Below the pieces are notes generated by a model, which did no database searches, was not told the DNA's origin, and saw only the letters and a program-made list of their open reading frames with translations. A program made the translations under genes and the position numbers. From the NCBI GenBank assembly GCA_018066005.1, contig JAGHSG010000157.1, positions 1-11,751 on the forward strand: DNA of 11,751 bases, in the 5' to 3' direction. This DNA comes from Bacteroidales bacterium (GTDB lineage: Bacteria; Bacteroidota; Bacteroidia; Bacteroidales; Paludibacteraceae). Positions 1 to 5,509 of this stretch are shown one piece after another. Within the stretch, counting starts at the first letter, position 1, and each line of letters begins with the position of its first letter.

Positions 1-768
1 GTCTTCGCCAACGCAGGAGTGCTGGATCGTATCGTTTCCTTTGTCAATACTACCGAGAACCCTGCCGTTGAGCGTCTGTTGATTCCTGATATGGCTTTGA
101 CAGCAGCCGAGTATTTTGCTGTACAGAAACAGCAGAAAGTATTGGTATTGTTGACAGATATGACATTGTATGCTGATGCTTTGGCTATTGTCAGCAACCG
201 TATGGACCAGATTCCAAGTAAAGACAGTATGCCCGGTTCACTCTATTCGGACTTGGCTAAGATTTATGAAAAGGCTGTTCAGTTCCCGGAGGAAGCCGGT
301 GGCGGCAGTATCACCATTATTGCCGTAACAACCTTGTCCGGCGGTGATATCACACACGCTATTCCTGATAACACCGGTTATATTACCGAGGGTCAGTTGT
401 ACCTGCGTCGTGACTCTGACATCGGAAAAGTTATCGTAGATCCTTTCCGTTCGCTGTCCCGTTTGAAACAGTTGGTTGCCGGCAAGAAGACACGCGAAGA
501 TCATCCGCAAGTAATGAACGCTGCTGTTCGTCTATATGCTGATGCCGCTAACGCCAAGACCAAGTTAGAAAATGGTTTCGACCTGACTGACTACGATAAC
601 CGCTGTCTGGACTTCGCTAAGGAGTACTCAAATGATATTTTGGCAATTGATGTTAATATTAACACGACCGAGATGTTGGATATAACCTGGTCACTGTTTG
701 CCAAGTACTTCAAGCCCGAAGAGGTTAATATCAAGCAAGCTCTTGTAGATAAATACTGGAAGAAATAA
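1..768 (+). CDS. ntpB: V-type ATPase subunit B (5' truncated by window edge)
   Basis: The reading frame is open from base 1, so the gene begins upstream of the window; 255 residues up to the TAA at 766-768 are visible. Subunit B is the non-catalytic nucleotide-binding partner of subunit A in the A3B3 head of V/A-type rotary ATPases, on the cytoplasmic side. Family segments seen include the stretch following NTTENPAVERLLIPDMALTA, then VLVLLTDMTLYADAL, the GGGSIT strand, the ITHAIPDNTGYITEGQ segment (TGYITEGQ is typical of the B/alpha type) and the SLSRL motif that supplies the arginine reaching toward the A-subunit site. The C-terminal helical domain follows and the end is complete. The GTG at 19 is an internal valine, not a start, because the residues before it fit the family. 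The stop overlaps the next start (TAATG), as expected for translational coupling in an ATPase operon. Confidence 0.96.
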   Translation, partial: VFANAGVLDRIVSFVNTTENPAVERLLIPDMALTAAEYFAVQKQQKVLVLLTDMTLYADALAIVSNRMDQIPSKDSMPGSLYSDLAKIYEKAVQFPEEAGGGSITIIAVTTLSGGDITHAIPDNTGYITEGQLYLRRDSDIGKVIVDPFRSLSRLKQLVAGKKTREDHPQVMNAAVRLYADAANAKTKLENGFDLTDYDNRCLDFAKEYSNDILAIDVNINTTEMLDITWSLFAKYFKPEEVNIKQALVDKYWKK

Positions 769-1391
769 TGGCTATTCAATATCAATTTAATAAAACATCT
801 TTACAAACGCTGGAAAAGGATCTGAAGATGCGGCAACGTACTCTTCCAACTCTTCAAAGCAAGGAAACTGCTCTACGCCTTGAAGTTAAGAAGGCCAAAG
901 CGGAGATCCAAGCATTGGACGAGGAGGTTAATCGTCGCATTAAAGATTATGACCAGATGATTGCGTTGTGGGGAGAATTTGATACATCGCTTATCCACGT
1001 GGATGATGTACGTATGTCCGTCAAGAAGATTGCCGGTGTGCGCGTTCCTATGTTGGATGAGGTGGTTTATACGACCAAAGCGTTTAATATATTCTCTTCA
1101 CCCAAGTGGTTTGTAGATGGTTTTGAGCAACTCAAAGCCATAGCAGATGTGGGTATTCGACAGGAATTTGTACGCCGCAAAGTGGATTTGCTGGAGTATG
1201 CGCGTAAGAAAACGACGCAGAAAGTGAATCTTTTTGAGAAAGTGCAAATACCCGGATATCAGGATGCTATTCGTAAGATTAAACGCTTTATGGAAGATGA
1301 GGAGAACTTATCCAAGTCCAGCCAAAAGATAGTTAAAGGTAAACGCGAACGTCAAGCCGCAGAAGCAGCAAGAAAGGAGGCATTGCTATGA
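768..1391 (+). CDS. ntpD: V-type ATPase subunit D (central stalk)
   Basis: This 207-residue protein matches the usual size of V/A-ATPase subunit D, the coiled-coil shaft that turns inside the A3B3 head and passes torque to the membrane ring. It has the expected form: an N-terminal helix (residues about 8-65, FNKTSLQTLEKDL onward, with heptad-like charge spacing), a variable middle, and a C-terminal helix of about residues 130-195. That helix contains the family signature RKKTTQKVNLFEKVQIPGY followed by a basic IRKIKRF stretch. The start ATG overlaps the ntpB stop by one base and the end overlaps ntpI by four bases (ATGA), so all three are probably translated in a coupled way. No subunit F gene lies beside it, although F pairs with D in characterised enzymes. 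Similarity is clearest at the C-terminal helix. Confidence 0.94.
   Translation: MAIQYQFNKTSLQTLEKDLKMRQRTLPTLQSKETALRLEVKKAKAEIQALDEEVNRRIKDYDQMIALWGEFDTSLIHVDDVRMSVKKIAGVRVPMLDEVVYTTKAFNIFSSPKWFVDGFEQLKAIADVGIRQEFVRRKVDLLEYARKKTTQKVNLFEKVQIPGYQDAIRKIKRFMEDEENLSKSSQKIVKGKRERQAAEAARKEALL
1373..1380 (+). promoter_or_regulatory. Shine-Dalgarno-like site before ntpI
   Basis: AAAGGAGG ends 7 bases before the ntpI ATG at 1388, which is ideal Shine-Dalgarno spacing. It lies inside the last codons of ntpD. None of the other starts in the window (ntpK, fabD, aspS, lon, CNNM, dipeptidase) has such a site, and ntpD has only a weak purine run. In Bacteroidota, Shine-Dalgarno pairing is generally little used, so this may be a real re-initiation aid or merely the Arg-Lys-Glu codons of subunit D. 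Confidence 0.5.
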
Positions 1392-3127
1392 TTACACAGA
1401 TGAAAAAATACACTTTCCTGGTGATGGCTTCTCGTTATGAGCATTTCTTGGAGCAGTTGCGTGAAGCAGGCGTCGTTCATATTACGTTGAAAGCCGAAGG
1501 AATGGCGGATAACGAGGACTTGCAAGCATGCTTCGCTCGCAAAGAGGAAATAGAGCATATTATTAAGCAAGGTGCGCCTGACCAACTGATTAAAGAGAAA
1601 AACAATATCATCGACAAAATAGAACAAACGCGTCACGAAGTGGCTCGCATGGCTATTTGGGGTGATTTTGATAAAAAACAGTTGGAACAACTGCAACAAG
1701 CCGGTTATACCCTATATTATTACACATGCGCGAGCGCACACTGGAATGAAGAATGGGGTATATCAGTGGGTGAAGCAAGCGGCAAGACGTATTTTGTATC
1801 GCTACAACCTATTGATAATGAATATGTGACGGCTGAAAAACTGAACGATAAATGTTCGGCTGACTTGCAAAAAGATATTGAGTCACTCAATGGTCTTTTA
1901 GTTGCTGCTGATGCACGTATTGAAGCTTGGCAAGCGGCTAATATGGCACAGACACAAGCCGAGTTGGCAGATATTAATCGTCAGATTGATTGGAGAAAAG
2001 TATCTCTTTCTACGGATACAACCGCGGAAGGTGCGCTTAAATTATTGGAAGGATTCTGTCCTATTGATAACGTAGCTGCATTGGATGCAACGTTGGAAAC
2101 CTTAGACTGCTACTACGAGGCAGAAGATCCGAAAGAGGGTGACGCTACGCCAATTAAGTTGAAGAATGGTTTCTTCTCGCGTTTATTTGAGCCCATTACA
2201 CGTCTATATTCCTTACCTAATTATGCCGAATTAGATCCGACGCCATTCTTGGCTCCATTTTTTACGCTATTCTTTGGCTTATGCTTAGGCGATGGCGGAT
2301 ACGGCTTGTTAGTATTGGCAGCCGGTTGGTTCCTTATCGCCAAAAAACCTGCCATGAAAGAGTGGGGTTGGATGGCTGTCTTTTTGGGTTTAGTAACGGC
2401 AATTGTTGGTATATTGACCGGCATGTTCTTTGGTATCGAATTGGAGAAAGTGGCATTCTTGGCCCCCATTCGTGAGTATTTTATTACTCAAACGAACTGC
2501 TCGGTGCATATTGCCGGAGGTACATATCATCCACTAATGGCATTTGCCATTATAATAGGTGTGTTCCAAATCCTATTTGCTATGGGCTTTAAGGTCGTTA
2601 AGATTGCTTTGCAACGCGGATTCAAGTATGCCGTGTATGATTTGGCATGGTTGGTAGGATTAATCGGACTTATTATTTGGGCTATTGTTGCCTCTCAATT
2701 ATCTGCTATTGGGTCGTATTGTTTCTACGGACTATTTGGATTATGTGCCTTGTGTATCCTCTTCTATAATGACCCGGACCGTAAGTTCTTAGTTATGAAC
2801 ATCGGCGGTGGATTATGGGGGACATACAACATGATTAGTGGCCTGTTGGGCGATATATTGAGTTATATCCGTCTGTTTGCCTTAGGTTTGGCAGGCGGTA
2901 TATTGGGTAGTGTGTTCAATGCTTTGGCATTACAAGTGCAAGCCGGCATGAATCCGTGGATAGGTTGGTTACCGATGCTATTGATTATGGTCTTTGGCCA
3001 CGCTCTCAACTTTGGACTTTGTATCATTTCGTCTGTTGTTCACCCTTTGCGTTTAACCTTTGTGGAGTTCTACAAGAACGCAGGTTTTGAAGGAGGCGGA
3101 ATGCAGTATGAGCCATTTAAGAAATAA
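1388..3127 (+). CDS. ntpI: V-type ATPase subunit I (membrane subunit a homologue)
   Basis: This 579-residue protein is the stator membrane subunit that forms the ion half-channels against the proteolipid ring. Residues 1 to about 280 are hydrophilic with coiled-coil character and form the cytoplasmic arm. About eight hydrophobic segments follow (roughly 287-301, 303-318, 328-350, 381-401, 416-437, 443-459, 486-515 and 525-552). Family motifs are clear: FFGLCLGDGGYGLL at 295-308, GDILSYIRLFALGLAGG at 488-504, HPLRLTFVEFYKN at 552-564 and the terminal YEPF. R495 corresponds to the essential channel arginine (Arg735 of yeast Vph1p), and R555 to the second conserved arginine (Arg799). The length is slightly short for a family of about 600-650 residues, mainly in the cytoplasmic arm. 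Its start overlaps the ntpD stop, and ntpK follows 27 bases downstream. Confidence 0.96.
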   Translation: MITQMKKYTFLVMASRYEHFLEQLREAGVVHITLKAEGMADNEDLQACFARKEEIEHIIKQGAPDQLIKEKNNIIDKIEQTRHEVARMAIWGDFDKKQLEQLQQAGYTLYYYTCASAHWNEEWGISVGEASGKTYFVSLQPIDNEYVTAEKLNDKCSADLQKDIESLNGLLVAADARIEAWQAANMAQTQAELADINRQIDWRKVSLSTDTTAEGALKLLEGFCPIDNVAALDATLETLDCYYEAEDPKEGDATPIKLKNGFFSRLFEPITRLYSLPNYAELDPTPFLAPFFTLFFGLCLGDGGYGLLVLAAGWFLIAKKPAMKEWGWMAVFLGLVTAIVGILTGMFFGIELEKVAFLAPIREYFITQTNCSVHIAGGTYHPLMAFAIIIGVFQILFAMGFKVVKIALQRGFKYAVYDLAWLVGLIGLIIWAIVASQLSAIGSYCFYGLFGLCALCILFYNDPDRKFLVMNIGGGLWGTYNMISGLLGDILSYIRLFALGLAGGILGSVFNALALQVQAGMNPWIGWLPMLLIMVFGHALNFGLCIISSVVHPLRLTFVEFYKNAGFEGGGMQYEPFKK

Positions 3128-3143
3128 ACAATAAACAAAATAA
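3123..3143 (+). repeat. Tandem 7-mer in the ntpK leader
   Basis: AATAAAC occurs twice back to back (3123-3136), followed by a related A-rich unit at 3137-3143. The repeat begins inside the ntpI stop region and ends 11 bases before the ntpK ATG. The whole 27-base gap (3128-3154) contains no G on the coding strand, giving an unstructured A/U-rich leader of the kind common before Bacteroidota genes. Such short A-rich repeats also arise by chance. Confidence 0.5.
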
Positions 3144-3154
3144 ATATTACTATT

Positions 3155-3619
3155 ATGACATTAAATTTGATTATTGCCTTTTTAGGCGTTGCCTTGATGG
3201 TAGGACTGTCAGGCATTGGAAGTGTTTACGGATTAACCATTTGTGGTAATGCAGTAGTAGGTTCGTTAAAGAAACGTCCTGAAGCAATGGGTACGTACAT
3301 TTTGCTTTCCGCACTGCCTTCCACACAGGGTATCTATGGTTTCGTAGGTTATTTCATGATTCAGAGCTATTTGACTCCCGGAATAACCACTTTGCAAGCT
3401 GCTGCTATTCTTGGTGGTGGTATCGCTTTGGGATTAGTTGGTTTGTTATCCGCTGTTCGCCAAGGTCAAGTATGTGCTAATGGTGTTGCCGCTACCGGTG
3501 CAGGAAACAATGTAACTGCAGGTACGATGATTATGGCAGCTTTCCCTGAGTTCTACGCTATCTTGGCTCTGTTGGTAGTTATCCTGATGGGAGGCTTGAT
3601 GGGAGCACCTGTTCTCTAA
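3155..3619 (+). CDS. ntpK: V-type ATPase subunit K (proteolipid c ring), Na+-type residues
   Basis: This 154-residue, very hydrophobic protein has four membrane helices arranged as two hairpins (about 2-26, 47-72, 80-108 and 121-149), the duplicated 16-kDa form of the rotor ring subunit. The first hairpin has lost its carboxylate and keeps LPSTQG at 54-59. The second keeps the ion-binding glutamate E132 in FPEFYAIL. In Enterococcus hirae NtpK, Na+ is bound by L61, T64, Q65, Q110 and E139; the residues here are L54, T57, Q58, Q103 and E132, each exactly seven lower. From this I infer a Na+-transporting ring; the family assignment itself is secure. It is the last gene of the operon and is followed by a strong hairpin terminator. 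The start has no Shine-Dalgarno site, only an A/T-rich leader. Confidence 0.96.
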   Translation: MTLNLIIAFLGVALMVGLSGIGSVYGLTICGNAVVGSLKKRPEAMGTYILLSALPSTQGIYGFVGYFMIQSYLTPGITTLQAAAILGGGIALGLVGLLSAVRQGQVCANGVAATGAGNNVTAGTMIMAAFPEFYAILALLVVILMGGLMGAPVL

Positions 3620-3636
3620 TCACAATAGAGTACATC

Positions 3637-3682
3637 AAAAATGATCTGCAATCGGGTGACCGGTTGCAGATCATTTTTTTTT
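3637..3682. terminator. Bidirectional hairpin terminator between ntpK and the dipeptidase gene
   Basis: The arms at 3637-3655 and 3660-3678 form a 19-bp stem (one G-T wobble) with a GTGA loop. On the + strand the stem runs into nine T residues (3674-3682), giving a classic intrinsic terminator 17 bases after the ntpK stop. On the - strand the same stem ends in five T (complement of 3637-3641), so it can also stop transcripts coming from the convergent dipeptidase gene, whose stop lies at 3693-3695. Confidence 0.93.
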
Positions 3683-3692
3683 ATAATTACTA

Positions 3693-4391
3693 TTATCTTA
3701 CTTCGTCTAAGCGAATAGGGAAATTGAAATAGGTATCGGGGTAGGGCTCGTTTTGCAAGGTGAAGTGCCACCACTCGGTATCAAAGGGATTAAATCCGTG
3801 ACGTAACATAGCGTCACGCAGTACTTGACGCATAGCAAGTTGCTCTTCGGTCAGGTCTGTATAGGAAGGGTAGGAGGACATACCAAACCAATCAAAAGTG
3901 GCACCCATATCTACTTCGCGTTCCGTCGTCATATCAAAAAGAGTCAAATCAACAGTGGCGCCACGCGAGTGACTGCTATGCTCGCAAATAAATCCTTCGG
4001 GGAAAAGGCGATCTTTGTCCAGATCCGGATAGAAATAGGGTTTCATAAGTGTATCTGCCACATCTTTTGACCAACGCACAAAGTGGTCAACTGCACGTTG
4101 TGGACGGTAAGCATCAAATATTTTGAGTCGATACCCTTGCTGTTTGAGGTCTTCGCTGACTTTTAATAACGAATCGGCGGCTTGTTGGGTCAGTAAAGCG
4201 ATGGGTTCGTCATAGCCGTCAATACGTGTTCCCACAAAGTTATACGTGGAGTGGTAACGAATCTCCAAGATTACATCCGGAATAACTTCGGAAATACTGA
4301 CAAATCCGTATTGTGTTCCTTCGGGAACTGTTTGTTTAGGGGTGCATGCAACTAAAACGGCACACATAAAGAGGGGAAAAAGTTTTCTCAT
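3693..4391 (-). CDS. VanX/DdpX-like D-Ala-D-Ala dipeptidase, lipoprotein (peptidase family M15D)
   Basis: This predicted zinc dipeptidase cleaves D-Ala-D-Ala or related D,D-dipeptides. The start chosen at 4391 gives 232 residues beginning MRKLFPLFMCAVLVAC, a lipoprotein signal with lipobox L13-V14-A15-C16. Longer in-frame starts run back into the CNNM gene and would bury this signal. The mature protein should therefore be lipid-anchored and exported. The core matches VanX: R96 in DAYRP, zinc ligands H141 and D148 in SSHSRGATVD, catalytic base E206 and zinc ligand H209 in EWWHF. These equal VanX R71, H116, D123, E181 and H184 with a constant offset of 25. No VanH, VanA or VanS/R-like gene is visible, so a role in peptidoglycan peptide recycling or use of D,D-dipeptides is more likely than glycopeptide resistance. 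It starts 13 bases after the CNNM stop and is probably co-transcribed with it. Confidence 0.92.
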   Translation of the reverse strand: MRKLFPLFMCAVLVACTPKQTVPEGTQYGFVSISEVIPDVILEIRYHSTYNFVGTRIDGYDEPIALLTQQAADSLLKVSEDLKQQGYRLKIFDAYRPQRAVDHFVRWSKDVADTLMKPYFYPDLDKDRLFPEGFICEHSSHSRGATVDLTLFDMTTEREVDMGATFDWFGMSSYPSYTDLTEEQLAMRQVLRDAMLRHGFNPFDTEWWHFTLQNEPYPDTYFNFPIRLDEVR

Positions 4392-4404
4392 GCGTATGGG
4401 AATA

Positions 4405-5460
4405 TTATTTCTTTTCTTTCGGGAGGGGTTGACGGAAGCGTTTCTGGCGTTGATGCCAGCGTTCGCGGGCGTATTGCTGCATATCTGCAATCTCGTCGTT
4501 TTCATCTACAATCTCCAAGCCGAAGATAGTTTCGATAACATCTTCCAAGGTCAAGATACCTTGGAAACAACCGTATTCGTCAATAATCACACCTATTTGT
4601 GATTTCTCTTTTAACATGCGGTCAAAGATGTCTCCAATAGACATATTCTCGTTATATTGGGGTAGGGGACGCTTGATAGAGCCCAAAGTCTTGGTAAAAT
4701 GGTCTTCTGTCAAGTTCTCCAAGGCATCATCACGCATCACATACCCTGTGATATATTCCGGTGAGTCACTATATACGGGAATACGCGAGAAATGGTCATA
4801 ATCATCGCAGTCATAATAATCCTTCAGTGTCATACTTTCCGGAGCGGTGGCGGCTACGACACGCGGCGTCATCACATCACTGGCTTTGACATCGTCCAAA
4901 CGCATAACGTTGCGTATGATTTTGTTCTCATCTTCTTCAATAACACCTTCTTCTTCGCCCACATTAGCCATGGCTAATACTTCTTCTCGGCTAACGGCCG
5001 CTTCGTCATTTTCGGGGAAGATATGTGATATCCATTCAATCAACTTGACAAAGGGGTACATGATAATAATCAGCATACGAATCGTTCCTGCTGTAATACC
5101 CATCAAGTTCTTCCAATAGGTTGTGCCAAAGGTCTTGGGCACTATTTCGGAAAAAATAAGTATCAATAGCGTAATAACGGCGCTGACCAGTCCAAACCAT
5201 TCACTTCCGAAGATGATATTGGCTTGTTGACCCACACCGGCTGCACCTACCGTGTTAGCAATGGTGTTGAGAGACAGAATGGCTGCTAAAGGTCGCTCCG
5301 GCTCCGTTTTGTAGTGTTTCATACGCTTGGCAGGAGCATATCCTTCACTTTCACGCAAGTTGATATAAGATAGAGTAGTAGTCATCAGTACCGACTCCAG
5401 TGTGGAGCAGATAAAAGAGATAACCATTGCAGATAAAAGAAATACTAATAGAAGGGTCAT
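4405..5460 (-). CDS. CNNM/CorB-type membrane protein with DUF21 and paired CBS domains
   Basis: This 351-residue protein belongs to the CNNM/CorB/HlyC group (often annotated hemolysin-family), linked to Mg2+ or other divalent-cation transport in the inner membrane. The DUF21 transmembrane domain occupies about residues 1-148, with hydrophobic stretches near 3-19, 58-76, 88-107 and 120-146 and the conserved EIVPKTFG at 105-112. An acidic linker (EEEGVIEEDE at 169-178) leads to two CBS domains, about 196-250 (starting DVMTPR) and 262-315 (IIDEYGCFQGILTLEDVIE), which in relatives bind ATP-Mg. The C-terminal CorC_HlyC domain of many relatives is absent: after LEIVDENDE only a short basic tail of about 28 residues follows. 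An in-frame TAA lies directly before the ATG, so the start cannot be earlier. It sits 49 bases after lon and 13 bases before the dipeptidase gene. The transported ion is not determined by the sequence. Confidence 0.93.
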   Translation of the reverse strand: MTLLLVFLLSAMVISFICSTLESVLMTTTLSYINLRESEGYAPAKRMKHYKTEPERPLAAILSLNTIANTVGAAGVGQQANIIFGSEWFGLVSAVITLLILIFSEIVPKTFGTTYWKNLMGITAGTIRMLIIIMYPFVKLIEWISHIFPENDEAAVSREEVLAMANVGEEEGVIEEDENKIIRNVMRLDDVKASDVMTPRVVAATAPESMTLKDYYDCDDYDHFSRIPVYSDSPEYITGYVMRDDALENLTEDHFTKTLGSIKRPLPQYNENMSIGDIFDRMLKEKSQIGVIIDEYGCFQGILTLEDVIETIFGLEIVDENDEIADMQQYARERWHQRQKRFRQPLPKEKK

Positions 5461-5463
5461 TTA

Positions 5464-5498
5464 TAATTGGTAATTGATAGTTGATGATTGTTGTTTGC
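5464..5498 (-). repeat. Degenerate heptamer array in the CNNM gene leader
   Basis: Five consecutive 7-base units lie between the lon stop and the CNNM start. In the sense (-) direction the three best are TCAACTA, TCAATTA and CCAATTA, preceded by two weaker ones, ACAATCA and GCAAACA. The array ends 3 bases before the ATG, and its last 34 bases (5464-5497) contain no G. Similar arrays lie before aspS and lon. Confidence 0.55.
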
Positions 5499-5509
5499 GC
5501 AAGCGCCAT

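Noticed and set aside
3693..4391. A vancomycin-resistance gene
   Set aside because: VanX-type chemistry alone does not confer resistance; no VanH, ligase or VanS/VanR-like gene is present, and the lipoprotein anchor differs from cytoplasmic VanX.
4392..4505. A 38-residue N-terminal extension of the dipeptidase
   Set aside because: It would overlap the end of the CNNM gene in another frame and bury a good lipoprotein signal with a lipobox, so the start at 4391 is preferred.
5495..5509. Short GC-rich palindrome (TTGCGCAA and GCGC repeats) just after lon as a terminator
   Set aside because: The stem is only about four pairs with a two-base loop and has no T-run after it; it would not be a stable terminator.
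5302..5509. A short frame of about 50-70 codons starting with an ATG directly after the lon stop on the - strand
   Set aside because: It runs out of frame into the CNNM gene and ends there without recognisable features; its first part is just the heptamer repeat.
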